A stretch of DNA of 64,000 bases from Rhizobium sp. AC27/96 (GCF_001692325.1 NZ_LXKN01000018.1:186001-250000); one strand, 5' to 3'. Shown: positions 28,523-38,314, counted from the first letter of the stretch. A program made the numbers and translations. The notes: generated by a model not told the origin, from the sequence alone.

Positions 28523-29254
28523 ATGATAACGATATCGATCGTCAGTCATGGGCACGGTGCGATGGTGGAGCGCCTGCTTTCTCAGGCGCTGTCCTTTCAA
28601 GGCGTGCAGAAGATCATCCTCACTTTGAACATCCCCGAACAGCTGGCCGTGCCGGTATCGGAGAAAATCCTCGTCATACGCAATGATGGACCTCACGGCT
28701 TCGGGGCGAACCACAACGCGGCATTCCGGCAGTGTGAAACAGAGTTCTTCTGCGTTCTGAACCCCGATGTCCTGTTCTTTGAGGACCCTTTCCCGCAGCT
28801 TCTGTCCGTGCTTGAGAAGAAGCATGAGGCAGCGGTCGTTGCGCCTCTCGTCGTCACGTCTGGCGGCCGAACCGAAGACAGTGCCAGACATTTCCCAACG
28901 GTTTTCTCGCTGATGGCAAAGCTTGCCGGACGGGCGGATGGACGCTATCCGGTCGAGTTCGGACAGGCGGATATCGAGCCGGATTGGATTGCCGGCATGA
29001 TCATGCTGTTTCGATCCGCCGACTATAAAAGCCTCGACGGTTTCGATGAGGCATTCTTCCTCTACTACGAAGATGTCGATATCTGTGCTCGCGTGTGGAA
29101 GAGCGGCCGTAAGGTGGTTCTGTCGCCGTCGGAAAAGGTCATTCATGATGCGCAGCGCGCAAGCCACAAAAGTTGGCGCTTCCGTCGTTGGCATCTTCAG
29201 AGCCTGCTGCGCTATCTATCCCGGTATACGTTTCGCCCACCGCGCAAGCGATAG
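28523..29254 (+). CDS. Family 2 glycosyltransferase (rhamnosyl-type)
   Basis: 243 residues beginning MITISIVSHGHGAMVERLL. The conserved NHNAAFRQCETEFFCVLNPDV has the DXD-like NPD, and EAFFLYYEDVDICARVWKSG has the catalytic YEDVD of rhamnosyltransferase-like GT2 enzymes. The frame is open 82 codons further up, but that part is not protein-like and the ATG at 28523 has a purine-rich GAGAAG before it. It is the only plus-strand gene inside the polysaccharide locus and converges with the epimerase gene. Confidence 0.85.
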   Translation: MITISIVSHGHGAMVERLLSQALSFQGVQKIILTLNIPEQLAVPVSEKILVIRNDGPHGFGANHNAAFRQCETEFFCVLNPDVLFFEDPFPQLLSVLEKKHEAAVVAPLVVTSGGRTEDSARHFPTVFSLMAKLAGRADGRYPVEFGQADIEPDWIAGMIMLFRSADYKSLDGFDEAFFLYYEDVDICARVWKSGRKVVLSPSEKVIHDAQRASHKSWRFRRWHLQSLLRYLSRYTFRPPRKR

Positions 29255-29268
29255 GCGAACAATGGCCG

Positions 29269-30312
29269 TTATCGCGCCGGCTTCCAGCCATTCCATGATG
29301 CTGTCCTGCGGATGGCCTCGTCCAGCGATACCGTCCTTTCCAGGCCCAGTTCCGCCTTGGCAAGGCCTGTATCCGGAACGTAGCGACCGTGATTCCATCC
29401 CTTGTCCTCAGCACCCAGGATGGTGAATTCACCGTTTCCGATCACGGTCGCCACTCGTTCGGCGAGATCGCGGATCGAAATCGTTTCATCCGAGCCGGTA
29501 TTGTAGGACTTGCCCGCATCGCCTCTGACAAGCATGTGCCACAGCCAGACCGTCAGGTCGCTGGCATAGAGATAGGAGCGGCAAGGCATGCCGTTGCCCT
29601 TTACGACGATCGGCCTGCCATCCATCGCATCGCGAATGAAATTGCCGGCAGCGAAATGTATGCCGAGCGATATATAAGGCCCGAGCAACGCGAATATGCG
29701 CGCATTGACGATTTCGAGGCCGAACTGCTTGCCATAGATGGCGCATAGCATTTCCGCCGCGCGCTTGCCCTCGGCATAGGCATTGCGTGGATTGGTGCAG
29801 TCCGGCGCCCCGGTCCAATCCTCGCGAACATGCGTCACGTCCCAGGGCTGCAATCCGTAGACCGCGCCTGAACTCAGAAACAGCACGCGCGAAGCAGCTT
29901 TTTCAACGGCCAGATCCAGCGCGCGGCGCGTTCCCGACACCACCGTGTCGAACATTTTCCTGGGATCGTTTTCGTTGAGGTCGGCGCTCGCATCCGTTGC
30001 GGCGTGGATCACATGCGTAAATGAGCCTTCTGGCGAGGCAAAATTCGCGACGTCACCTTCCACAAAGGTAAAGGCCGGATAACCGGCAAGGTGAGGCGCC
30101 TTTGCAGCGAAGGCCGAAGCACTCCGCGTCAATATTGTTATGTGAAGATCGAGGTCCAGCTTGTCGTTGGCATAACGCGCGCTTTCGAGCAGCCAGCATC
30201 CTATAAAGCCGGTACCGCCGGTCAGAAAAATCCGGGCGCCGCGAAGCTGAGGCCAGATCGCAGTCGTCTGCGCAAAGACGTCTTCGAGGTCACGTTCGAG
30301 ATTCCAATTCAT
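29269..30312 (-). CDS. NAD-dependent epimerase/dehydratase family sugar-nucleotide reductase
   Basis: 347 residues, extended SDR. FLTGGTGFIGCWLLE is the NAD-binding turn, HAATDAS and SSGAVYG carry the active-site Ser/Thr, and YAEGK supplies Tyr and Lys. It resembles the RfbJ/abequose-synthase branch acting on CDP-keto-sugars, consistent with rfbF and rfbG upstream. It may reduce C4 after the other enzymes have modified the sugar. Final substrate unknown. Confidence 0.82.
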   Translation of the reverse strand: MNWNLERDLEDVFAQTTAIWPQLRGARIFLTGGTGFIGCWLLESARYANDKLDLDLHITILTRSASAFAAKAPHLAGYPAFTFVEGDVANFASPEGSFTHVIHAATDASADLNENDPRKMFDTVVSGTRRALDLAVEKAASRVLFLSSGAVYGLQPWDVTHVREDWTGAPDCTNPRNAYAEGKRAAEMLCAIYGKQFGLEIVNARIFALLGPYISLGIHFAAGNFIRDAMDGRPIVVKGNGMPCRSYLYASDLTVWLWHMLVRGDAGKSYNTGSDETISIRDLAERVATVIGNGEFTILGAEDKGWNHGRYVPDTGLAKAELGLERTVSLDEAIRRTASWNGWKPAR

Positions 30313-30367
30313 CAGAGGCGATCCAGCTTCAAAAACTAAGAGAACAGAAGGGCAAGCAGGTGCCGGC

Positions 30368-31462
30368 TCAGGTGAAGCTCCAGCCGATGTCCTTCAGCGC
30401 CTCCCGATAGGACAGGGCAATATCGGAATGCACCTCGTCGCTGCGTGGTTGCGACACCAGTTCGAGCGCGCCACCGGTTCTTGGGATCACCACTCTGTAA
30501 CCATCGCTGCGATGCTTCTTGTCGTGGCTGAATTTCTCCAGAACAACGTCGATCGGTATCACCGGAGGATTGGGGACGACCGATCCTTCACCATGACCGA
30601 GCATCGACTTGACATGTTTCGCAAGCTGCCGGGTCCGCTCGATGCCAACGGCATCCATTTCTCCACGGCGGGTGGCATAGTTGATGGCGATCAGCATTCC
30701 CACGCCGACTGCTATACCATGCGACACGCCGAAATTCGTCGCCGCTTCCATCGCGTGCCCAAACGTGTGGCCGAAATTCAGAAGCAGCCGCTCCCGATTA
30801 TCGAATTCGTCGGTTTCGATGAACCACTTCTTCGTCGTGAGCGATTTCAGGATCACGGCTTCGGCGTTGGCTTCGGTCAATGGATAACCGGGATTGTTGC
30901 CGAGATATTCGTTGAAATCCTCAAAACTGCGCGCGTAGCAGATCTTGGCCGCCTCATAGAGACCGCCTACCACCATCTCCGCATCGAGACTGTTGATGAA
31001 TGCCGTGTCGATCAGAATGTCGCGGGGCGGGTAGAAATTGCCGACGAGGTTCTTGTAGCCGCCGACATTGATCGAGGATTTGCCGCCGATGCACGAATCG
31101 ACCATGCCGAGCACTGTGGACGGCAGATAGGTCCAGCTGATGCCGCGCATATAAATGGACGCCGCCAGGGTCGAGATATCTTGGATGATGCCGCCACCGA
31201 TGACCACGAGGTGGGTATTCCGATTGGCGTTGCGCTGCCGCAGGGCGACGATGACGCCGGGGATTGCTTCAAGCGATTTGTTAGACTCGACCGCTTCGAT
31301 AAAGATGGGATCGATGGCTGTCGCGGGCAGGTGACCGGAGAGGTTGCGGTCGCAGATAATGATGGCATTCGGATTGTTTTCGAGGGTGCGGGTCAGCAGC
31401 CCAGTGCCGACCTCGACAGTATAACGCCCGGTCGACGACGAGATATCAAAGGATTTTGGCAT
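30368..31462 (-). CDS. 3-dehydroquinate synthase-like cyclase (AroB superfamily)
   Basis: 364 residues. Family landmarks are GGGIIQDISTLAASIYMRG (NAD binding), PSTVLGMVDSCIGGKSSIN, and the metal ligands Glu in GGLYEAAK, His in FGHTFGHAMEAA and His in VSHGIAVGVGM. Sugar-phosphate cyclases of this superfamily also make carbasugars such as 2-deoxy-scyllo-inosose. Location inside a CDP-sugar cluster and a 17-bp overlap with an SDR gene argue against a housekeeping AroB. The ATG at 31462 has AGAGG 9 bases upstream; a 29-codon extension is rejected. Confidence 0.8.
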   Translation of the reverse strand: MPKSFDISSSTGRYTVEVGTGLLTRTLENNPNAIIICDRNLSGHLPATAIDPIFIEAVESNKSLEAIPGVIVALRQRNANRNTHLVVIGGGIIQDISTLAASIYMRGISWTYLPSTVLGMVDSCIGGKSSINVGGYKNLVGNFYPPRDILIDTAFINSLDAEMVVGGLYEAAKICYARSFEDFNEYLGNNPGYPLTEANAEAVILKSLTTKKWFIETDEFDNRERLLLNFGHTFGHAMEAATNFGVSHGIAVGVGMLIAINYATRRGEMDAVGIERTRQLAKHVKSMLGHGEGSVVPNPPVIPIDVVLEKFSHDKKHRSDGYRVVIPRTGGALELVSQPRSDEVHSDIALSYREALKDIGWSFT

Positions 31463-32150
31463 GCGAGAAACCTCTATCGGCGGCAATGAACTGGCCCGTG
31501 ACGCCAGTATTTTCGGGTGAGCAGAGAAAGCCTGCGAGATTGCAGACATCCGAAAGAGCGGGGAGGGATCCCAGGGGCGTCATGCCTTCCAGCCGGCCAA
31601 TTTGTTCGGCGGAAAGATTTGCGCGGGTCATGGGCGTATCCAGAGCTCCCGGCAGAACGGCATTCACCAGTTTGCCCTCGGCGCCGAGATCAAGGCTCAA
31701 GGATTGAACGAGGCCGAGCAGCGCCGATTTGGTGACACCATAGGTAAGCTTGTTCGATCTCGCTATATTCTGCCAGATCGAGCTGATGACCACCAGTCGG
31801 GCCGTCTTGCTGAGGAGGTCGCTATCGAGGAGCGCCTTCAGGCTGGCAAGTATGTAAACGACGTTGGCGTCGTAGACGCGTCTGTGCAGTTCCGCGTCGA
31901 AGCTGCGGGCATTGTCGTTGAGGTTCATGCCTTGAGCCCAGATGACCGCATCAATCGGCGCCAGGCCAAGCTTGGCGTCCGGCATGGGCTCATGGCACGG
32001 ATCCCATTTTACCCAATGGATCCGCGGGTCGGCGTCGGCATCTATATGCCTGGCTATGCCCACGACCGAACATTGTCTTTCGAGGTGCCAGTTGCAAAGG
32101 GACCGGCCGATTGCGCCGCTCGCACCAAAGATCGCGATCGTATAGCTCAC
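31446..32150 (-). CDS. SDR family oxidoreductase in sugar cluster
   Basis: 234 residues. FGASGAIGRSL is the cofactor turn, WAQGMN replaces the usual NAG, VVISSIW and YGVTK give the catalytic Ser, Tyr and Lys. A classic short SDR, likely to reduce or oxidise an intermediate of the unusual sugar pathway. GTG start at 32150. Its 3' end overlaps the AroB-like gene by 17 bp. Confidence 0.8.
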   Translation of the reverse strand: MSYTIAIFGASGAIGRSLCNWHLERQCSVVGIARHIDADADPRIHWVKWDPCHEPMPDAKLGLAPIDAVIWAQGMNLNDNARSFDAELHRRVYDANVVYILASLKALLDSDLLSKTARLVVISSIWQNIARSNKLTYGVTKSALLGLVQSLSLDLGAEGKLVNAVLPGALDTPMTRANLSAEQIGRLEGMTPLGSLPALSDVCNLAGFLCSPENTGVTGQFIAADRGFSHAKIL

Positions 32151-32170
32151 GCCGGTTTGCCCCCGTTTTC

Positions 32171-32192
32171 AGCCTCGCCGCGAGGCGAGGCT
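32171..32192 (-). other. Intercistronic GC hairpin
   Basis: AGCCTCGCC and GGCGAGGCT form a 9-bp perfect stem with a 4-base loop in the 65-bp gap between the aldolase and SDR genes. No T-tract follows, so it is more likely an mRNA processing or stability element than a terminator. Confidence 0.45.
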
Positions 32193-32215
32193 CTCATTTC
32201 TACCCGTGTTTTGGA

Positions 32216-33013
32216 TTACTTGGCCAGCTGGGACCAACGGTCTTCGAGCATCTTGATGCGCGGTGCGTCTTCGATCTGGATCGAGCCGTAGTAGTCGCGC
32301 TTGTTCTTCAGCCAGAGCAGTTCGAAATAGACGGTCTTCTCAAGGCCCCGAGCCATATTCGGATTGTCGAGAGCCGCGCCCTGGAAGATGACCTTGCGGG
32401 TCTCGAAGCGGGTCAGATGCACCGCGTAGATCTTCTTCAGTTCCGGCAGAGATTCGATGGCGACTGCGCCGCCGACAACCAGCTCCAGATTAGCAGCCTT
32501 CAGTGCTTCGGCAGACTTGATGACATAGTCCGTAACACCGGATTCATTGATGGACGAACGGGGCATATCGTTCGATCCAGCGAAGTCGACGCGGCCGAAA
32601 ACGCCGCCCTGGACGCCGTCTGTGCCCTTTGCCGTCTTAACAAGGCCTTCCAGATTGTTGAACGCCGTGATCGTCTCGATGTTGAACAGGAAGCTCGTGT
32701 CCTGCTTCTGCTCGTCGGTATAGACCTTGTTCTTCGCTTCGATGAACTTCTTCAGAGCGTAAGGCGTTTCGACCATCGGTGCGATGATGTATTCGACGCC
32801 GAACTGCTTGGATTCGATAAGGTCGCGCACAGCTTCGCAGCCGCCGATCTTCAAGCCGACCTTGAGGTCCGCACGGCGAGCCAAATCGATGAGACGAAGC
32901 AATTCGTCGGTTCGCGTGCCTTCAGCTTCGAACTCTGCCTTGACCGAAACCGCACCAAATTCCTGGCGCAGCGACTTCAAGAGATCGAGCATCTCGCGTT
33001 CGCAATTGTTCAT
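32216..33013 (-). CDS. HpcH/HpaI-type aldolase/citrate-lyase-like protein
   Basis: 265 residues, TIM barrel of the HpcH/HpaI family, which performs pyruvate- or acyl-CoA-type aldol cleavage or addition using a divalent metal. Candidate metal ligands are Glu in APMVETPYAL and Asp in GRVDFAGSN; LKIGGCEAVRD and VVGGAVAIESLPEL are further conserved stretches. It begins 4 bp after rfbG ends, so it belongs to the CDP-sugar operon, where it could add or remove a carbon unit. Confidence 0.75.
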   Translation of the reverse strand: MNNCEREMLDLLKSLRQEFGAVSVKAEFEAEGTRTDELLRLIDLARRADLKVGLKIGGCEAVRDLIESKQFGVEYIIAPMVETPYALKKFIEAKNKVYTDEQKQDTSFLFNIETITAFNNLEGLVKTAKGTDGVQGGVFGRVDFAGSNDMPRSSINESGVTDYVIKSAEALKAANLELVVGGAVAIESLPELKKIYAVHLTRFETRKVIFQGAALDNPNMARGLEKTVYFELLWLKNKRDYYGSIQIEDAPRIKMLEDRWSQLAK

Positions 33014-33017
33014 TGTC

Positions 33018-34100
33018 TTAAATCTCCCTAAGAGCCTGTTGATACTGGTTGATCTGAGAAATGGTGGTCGAACGCATGTCCTGCCCCTGAACGGAGGCTC
33101 TATACCATTGGATGATTCTGTCGAGCGTATCGCTCAGCCGCCAGGCAGGCGACCAGCCGAGCGACGCTCTTGCCTTTGAACAGTCAAGCTTCAAGAATGT
33201 GGCTTCATGTGGGCCCTGAACGGAATCCAGCTCCCAGGAAGCACCTTCTCCCCATGCCTTGGTGAGGTACTCGACGATCCACTGAACCGGCTTTGCATCG
33301 TCATCGGACGGGCCGAAATTCCAGCCATCCGCAAACGCAGGGCCGTCCTTGTAGAGACGTTCGGCCAACAAAAGGTAGCCGGATAATGGTTCCAGCACAT
33401 GCTGCCATGGCCGAATGGCGTGCGGGTTGCGGATCACCACGGTCCTGTTGCCGGAAATTGCCCGCATGATATCCGGGATCAGGCGATCGAGTGCCCAGTC
33501 CCCACCGCCGATAACATTTCCGGCGCGCGCACTGCCCAGAGCAATGCCGTGCTGCGTATAGGTATCGGTGTTGAAATAGGAGCGGCGGTAGGCAGCGGTG
33601 ATCAACTCGGCGCAGCCCTTGCTCGATGAATAGGGGTCATACCCGCCCATGGCTTCCTGTTCGCGATAACCCCAGGGCCATTCGCGATTTTCGTAGCACT
33701 TGTCGGACGTCACATTGACCACGGAGCGGATGCCGGGGGACCTGCGCACTGCTTCGAAAAGGTTCACAAGTCCCATGACATTGGTCGAATAGGTTTCAAC
33801 CGGATGATCATAGGAATAGCGAACGAGCGGCTGAGCCGCCATATGAATGACGATTTCCGGCTTGCTGCGCGCGACGGCCTCCGACAGCGCCTGCGCATCG
33901 CGAACATCGCCGATCACGGATGTCATGCCGGCACTGACATTGGCCGCTTCAAACAGGCTCGGCTTTGTTGGCGCCTCAAGGGAGAAGCCGGTCACCACTG
34001 CGCCAAGCTCTTGTAGCCAAAGGGATAGCCAGCTTCCCTTGAAGCCGGTGTGCCCCGTCAGGAAAACACGTTTTCCCCGCCAGAATGTGGAATCAATCAT
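33018..34100 (-). CDS. rfbG: CDP-glucose 4,6-dehydratase
   Basis: 360 residues, extended [20 protein letters not shown] is the characteristic RfbG cofactor motif (GFKGSW), [15 protein letters not shown] and [12 protein letters not shown] are also diagnostic, and YSSSKG has the catalytic Tyr-Lys. It turns CDP-D-glucose into CDP-4-keto-6-deoxy-D-glucose. The ATG at 34100 overlaps the rfbF stop as ATGA. Confidence 0.95.
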   Translation of the reverse strand: MIDSTFWRGKRVFLTGHTGFKGSWLSLWLQELGAVVTGFSLEAPTKPSLFEAANVSAGMTSVIGDVRDAQALSEAVARSKPEIVIHMAAQPLVRYSYDHPVETYSTNVMGLVNLFEAVRRSPGIRSVVNVTSDKCYENREWPWGYREQEAMGGYDPYSSSKGCAELITAAYRRSYFNTDTYTQHGIALGSARAGNVIGGGDWALDRLIPDIMRAISGNRTVVIRNPHAIRPWQHVLEPLSGYLLLAERLYKDGPAFADGWNFGPSDDDAKPVQWIVEYLTKAWGEGASWELDSVQGPHEATFLKLDCSKARASLGWSPAWRLSDTLDRIIQWYRASVQGQDMRSTTISQINQYQQALREI

Positions 34101-34864
34101 TGCCAGATTTTCCACGGAGCTTTCTTGCTCTGCCACATTTCCTCAAGATTGTTCTTGTCGCGCAGCGTGTCCATCGGCTGCCAGAAACCATCGTGGAAAT
34201 GAGCCCTGAGCTCGCCATCGCGAGCCAGCCCCTCCAGGGGTTCCCGCTCCCAGGTAGTCTCATCGCCGGCAATACGGTTGATTACATCGGGCGACAGGAC
34301 GAAAAAGCCACCATTGATCCAGCCCCCGTCGCCGACGGGCTTTTCCAGAAACGACGTTACGGCGGTACCCTGGATGTTGAGCGAACCGAAGCGACCTGGC
34401 GGTTGGACCGCGGTCATGGTTGCAAGCTTTCCATGGTCCTTGTGGAATTCGACCAATTTCGTGATGTCCACAGAGCCGACTCCGTCGCCGTAAGTCATGC
34501 AGAAATCGCCGGTGAGATAGGGGGCGATTCGCTTCAGGCGTCCGCCGGTCATCGTCGCTTCACCGGTATCCACCAGTGTAATGCGCCAAGGCTCGGCCTT
34601 CTTGGCATGAACCTCCACGACATTGTTCTCCATGTCGATCGTCACGTCAGACATATGAAGGAAGTAATTCGCAAAATACTCCTTGATCATATAGCCCTTG
34701 TAGCCACAGCAGACGATGAAGTCATTCAACCCATGGGACGAATAGATCTTCATGATGTGCCAGAGGATCGGCCGGCCGCCAACTTCGATCATCGGCTTAG
34801 GGCGAAGCGCGGATTCCTCGGAAATTCTTGTCCCAAGTCCACCCGCCAAAATCACTGTCTGCAT
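34097..34864 (-). CDS. rfbF: Glucose-1-phosphate cytidylyltransferase
   Basis: 255 residues. [18 protein letters not shown] and [19 protein letters not shown] are the nucleotidyltransferase signature of Rfb[12 protein letters not shown] holds the Mg-binding Asp. It makes CDP-glucose from CTP and glucose 1-phosphate, feeding RfbG. The start at 34864 matches the family N-terminus; ATGs at 34879 and 34885 are possible. First gene of the CDP-sugar operon. Confidence 0.95.
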   Translation of the reverse strand: MQTVILAGGLGTRISEESALRPKPMIEVGGRPILWHIMKIYSSHGLNDFIVCCGYKGYMIKEYFANYFLHMSDVTIDMENNVVEVHAKKAEPWRITLVDTGEATMTGGRLKRIAPYLTGDFCMTYGDGVGSVDITKLVEFHKDHGKLATMTAVQPPGRFGSLNIQGTAVTSFLEKPVGDGGWINGGFFVLSPDVINRIAGDETTWEREPLEGLARDGELRAHFHDGFWQPMDTLRDKNNLEEMWQSKKAPWKIWQ

Positions 34865-35215
34865 GCGATTTACTGACATCAGCACTCAATCCACGTCGAT
34901 CACATTTGGATCGATAAATGCCACAAATATCGTGCCTTATGCCATTAGCACGGGTTAATTTAACGCGGAGTCTTACTACTTTTCATCAGAGTGAGAGTCA
35001 ACGGCATCGTCAGGGCAGGGAGCCCGGAACCGGGTTTTGGTTGATGCCTTGGGGGCTTGCTCCACACCTAAATGAGCCATGCAATCCCTCAGGATTCGCA
35101 GCGCAGCCCTGGATCTGATGCACCCCCTAAGGTTGTAAATAAGGTGCGGGCAGGTTGATCGCGTCAGCCGACTTTGGTGCTCTCGGCAAGAAATTGGCCC
35201 AGGGCGCGCGAGCTC
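34865..35215. other. 351-bp intergenic region upstream of rfbF
   Basis: This lies between the start of rfbF and the end of the P-loop kinase gene, both on the minus strand. It should hold the promoter of the CDP-sugar operon. On the minus strand TTGACT with TAGTAA 17 bp later (near 35,000-34,970) is a weak candidate. No gene, repeat or clear terminator is seen. Confidence 0.4.
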
Positions 35216-35746
35216 CTAGCTGGCCTCTGTGCACCTCATCAGAATATCGTCGACAACGCGGTCGAGCGGTGCTGTGGCATCGATGGTCGCAGCATTCCTG
35301 GGAATGTCTTCCTTCGTTTCATGCAGTCGCATCACCAAGTCTCGTTCGGCCGGTTTTCCGCCGAATTCGTCTGCTGGCCTGCTGGCAAGCCGGGTATTTA
35401 ATGTATGCAAATCAATCTCGAGAACGAAAACACCGTCAAACAGATCGATAAAGTGATGGAAGTTCCTTGAACCGCCGCAGAAGAAGGAGATCGGGTGGCT
35501 TTGATCGGCCAACAGGGATCTGACCTTGCCGAGATCCCAAATGTGATGCCTATGCGCGAAGGCCACATCCGGAACGCCTTGTTCAAGCGCTGACCCGTCC
35601 AAAGGTTCGCCTGTTTCGGGATCGCCCCGATAGGCCAATTCGCGGTCACCGTGGATCACATGGTAACCGCGCCGTTGCAGCTCGGTGGCGACCGAAGTCT
35701 TGCCCGATCCGGATATGCCTTCGACCAGATAGTTTCTGACGCCCAT
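35216..35746 (-). CDS. Small P-loop kinase-like protein
   Basis: 176 residues beginning MGVRNYLVEGISGSGKTSVA; GISGSGKTS is a Walker A loop. The rest (VIHGDRELAYRGDPETGEPL, FFCGGSRNFHHFIDLFDGVF) looks like an AAA_33 or gluconate/shikimate-kinase-type nucleotide fold. Such stand-alone kinases often act on small metabolites or nucleosides; substrate unknown. GAGGAC precedes the ATG. Confidence 0.7.
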   Translation of the reverse strand: MGVRNYLVEGISGSGKTSVATELQRRGYHVIHGDRELAYRGDPETGEPLDGSALEQGVPDVAFAHRHHIWDLGKVRSLLADQSHPISFFCGGSRNFHHFIDLFDGVFVLEIDLHTLNTRLASRPADEFGGKPAERDLVMRLHETKEDIPRNAATIDATAPLDRVVDDILMRCTEAS

Positions 35747-36013
35747 TTTGTCCTCGATGGATGAACAGCACTTTTCTTGGCGCGTATATATAAAGTGTGA
35801 ATGACACGTGGAGTTCCGACGCTCCAGAACGACCGGTTTCTACTGTGCGGCGAGGGCGGTCGCGCTTGGTCTGTGGCTAGTCGCGCTTGGAAATAGAATG
35901 TACCGACACCAATCAGGAAGTCAGATAATCTATGTTATGGAACTAATCGCTGGCTCATTGGCGACCTCCAGAACGCATGCGCCAAATCGCATCAGCCTTC
36001 GTCAAACGGCTCT

Positions 36014-37660
36014 TCAGTCCTCCAATATCATCGGAAGGCGTTCGCGAAGCTCGTTCACCAGAACGCGTTCGTTCTCCGAATAGTCGACGGGAATATTCAC
36101 CAGATGGACGCCTCCGTCCGAAAATGCCTTTTCGAGGGTCTGCTTGAATTGGCCGATATCATCGACCCTGGTGCCCCTGGCGCCGTATGATTCTGCATAT
36201 TTTACAAAGTCGGGATTGCCGAACGTCATTCCGAAGTCCGGGAACTGTTCGATGGCCTGTTTCCAGCGGATCATTCCATAGGCGTTATCCTCGATGACGA
36301 GGACAACGAGGTTGAGTTTCAGCCGTACGGCGGTTTCCAGCTCTTGCGAGTTCATCATGAAGCCGCCATCGCCACAGATCGCCATAACGCGCCGTCCCGG
36401 ATAAATCATCGATGCAACGAGCGCGGACGGCAGGCCCGCGCCCATGGTTGCAAGAGCATTGTCGAGCAGCAGAGTGTTCGCCATCTGCGTCCGATAGTTT
36501 CGTGCGAACCAGATCTTGTACATGCCATTGTCGAGCGCCAGGATGCCGTCATGCGGCATGACTTCCCTGATGTCGTGGACGATGCGCTGCGGTGTAAAGC
36601 GGTCTTCGGTTGCCCTTGCGCCAATGCGGTCGAGAATGCGCTGGCGCAGATGAACCAGAGCCTGGGCATTCGGCAACTTGCCTTCGAGCCGATCCGCCAA
36701 TGCACTGAGCGATGGACCGATATCGCCGATTACCTCGAATTGCGGGAAGTAAACCTGCTCGACGGTCGCCGGCTGATAGCTGATGTGGACAACTTTCGGC
36801 CCACCCTTGCCCATGATGAATGGTGGCTTCTCGACGGTGTCATGGCCGATCGTGACGATAAGGTCCGCCTGCTCTATGGCCTCGTGGACATAGTCGCGCT
36901 CGGATAGAGCGGCGGTTCCCATGTAAAGTTCGGTCCCACCCGGGACCGTTCCCTTGCCCATCTGCGTAGTAAAGAACGGTATCCGCGTGCGGATCACGAA
37001 CTGGCCGATATCGGACGTCGAACGCGGGCGCGAGGCGGCCGCGCCGAACATCAGCAGCGGTCGCTTGGCCGCGATGATAAGCTCCGCAGCACGGTCCAGC
37101 GCCGCGTCGCTTGCAGTTGGCAGTTCAAGCTGGTGCGGAGCGATAAGCGGCACTTCGCGGCATTCTTCCGCTGCGATATCTTCCGGCAGCTCGAGATGCA
37201 CGGGTCCGGGCCGCTCCTCCATGGCGATGCGGAATGCCTCCCTGACCATGGTCGGGATCAATAGCGGCGACACGATCTGCCGGGATGACTTGGTAAGCGG
37301 CTTCATCGATGCCACGACGTCGACCACCTGAAAACGCGCCTGCTGGGAGGAAAGAATTCCCTTCTGGCCGGTGATCATCACCATAGGCATGGCGCCCAGC
37401 AGCGCATAGGCGGCACCCGTCGAGAGGTTCAGCGCACCCGGCCCGAGCGTCGCCAGGCAAACGCCGGGCTTTCCTGTCAGCCGGCCATAGGCCGCCGCCA
37501 TGAAAGCTGCTGCCTGTTCGTGCCGCGTGAGGACCAGTTCGATCGACGACTTGCGGATCGATTCAACCACATCAAGGTTTTCCTCACCGGGAATGCCGAA
37601 AATGCGGTCGACACCTTCGTTCTCCAGCGCCGCAACTAAAAGATCGGAGCCTTTGGTCAT
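36014..37660 (-). CDS. Acetolactate synthase large-subunit-type enzyme (stand-alone)
   Basis: 548 residues. Catalytic Glu is in LTRHEQAAAFMAAAYGRL, and the Mg-ThDP motif is GDGGFMMNSQELETAVRL ending in EDNAYGMI. FGIPGEENLDVVESI and the absence of a small regulatory subunit gene make it like catabolic AlsS-type acetolactate synthases, which condense two pyruvates. An oxalyl-CoA- or glyoxylate-type function cannot be excluded. It is distinct in sequence from the ThDP enzyme of the sugar cluster 9 kb away. Confidence 0.85.
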   Translation of the reverse strand: MTKGSDLLVAALENEGVDRIFGIPGEENLDVVESIRKSSIELVLTRHEQAAAFMAAAYGRLTGKPGVCLATLGPGALNLSTGAAYALLGAMPMVMITGQKGILSSQQARFQVVDVVASMKPLTKSSRQIVSPLLIPTMVREAFRIAMEERPGPVHLELPEDIAAEECREVPLIAPHQLELPTASDAALDRAAELIIAAKRPLLMFGAAASRPRSTSDIGQFVIRTRIPFFTTQMGKGTVPGGTELYMGTAALSERDYVHEAIEQADLIVTIGHDTVEKPPFIMGKGGPKVVHISYQPATVEQVYFPQFEVIGDIGPSLSALADRLEGKLPNAQALVHLRQRILDRIGARATEDRFTPQRIVHDIREVMPHDGILALDNGMYKIWFARNYRTQMANTLLLDNALATMGAGLPSALVASMIYPGRRVMAICGDGGFMMNSQELETAVRLKLNLVVLVIEDNAYGMIRWKQAIEQFPDFGMTFGNPDFVKYAESYGARGTRVDDIGQFKQTLEKAFSDGGVHLVNIPVDYSENERVLVNELRERLPMILED

Positions 37661-37812
37661 GGATATTGTCCTGCTGTTGCCTGAATGAAGTCTACGAGAG
37701 AGGCGAAGGGGACGCTAGAGGCTGGCTTCTTCGAGCGTCCAACACGCTGTCGGGTTGAGCACCATTCCCAGCCGCCCCTCAGCATTCTCCTCTGCGGATG
37801 CAGCCGAGACGG

Positions 37813-38199
37813 TCAGGTCTCACCTGCCCTATCAACAAGATGGGCACGCGACGGTGCGGCGTCAAAGCGATCAGCGAAATATTGTGTCTCGTTCACCACC
37901 AGTCCGTCGCTGAACTCCATGATGCTCACCGCATAGGATGGGATACCGTCATAGGAAAGCACGAATTCGGTGACCCAGAAATCGCCGCTGCCGATAATCC
38001 TCTGCACCGTGAAGCGCTTTTTATTGGGTTGGAGAAATCGGCTTTCCTGAATGTTGCGCCGGCCGCGAATCCGCTCGCCTGATTGCGGATAGTGGAGCAC
38101 GGCATCCTCGCGGTAGATGTCATGCTCGATTTCGAAATCGCTCGCATCGGAAGCATCCCAATGGCGTTCCAACGCCACGCGTAAGGTTCGATCGTCCAT
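37813..38199 (-). CDS. SnoaL-like (NTF2-fold) protein
   Basis: 128 residues. LRVALERHWDASDASDFEIE then IYREDAVLHYPQSGERIRGR is the usual start of SnoaL/NTF2-like proteins, with an aromatic, acidic pocket. They act as small isomerases, hydrolases or binding proteins. The ATG at 38199 follows GGGAGG by 6 bases; a 13-codon extension is rejected. Function unknown. Confidence 0.75.
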   Translation of the reverse strand: MDDRTLRVALERHWDASDASDFEIEHDIYREDAVLHYPQSGERIRGRRNIQESRFLQPNKKRFTVQRIIGSGDFWVTEFVLSYDGIPSYAVSIMEFSDGLVVNETQYFADRFDAAPSRAHLVDRAGET

Positions 38200-38314
38200 A
38201 TTGGCCTCCCATTGACGATTTCGGCAATCCAAACTCACTCTGGAATACGGCGATGTCTTGCTGTCTGTGGCTCAGAGCCTGCGGAACTCTGCTGATGATT
38301 TGCTCATCATGGGC

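Noticed and set aside
28248..28526. 92-codon ORF with an apparent ribosome site
   Set aside because: Pro/Cys-rich composition, no domain, and its end overlaps the real glycosyltransferase start; more likely part of an eroded region.
36014..37660. Idea that this ThDP enzyme belongs to the polysaccharide cluster
   Set aside because: It is separated from rfbF by more than 1 kb with an unrelated kinase gene between, and its sequence is closer to stand-alone acetolactate synthases.
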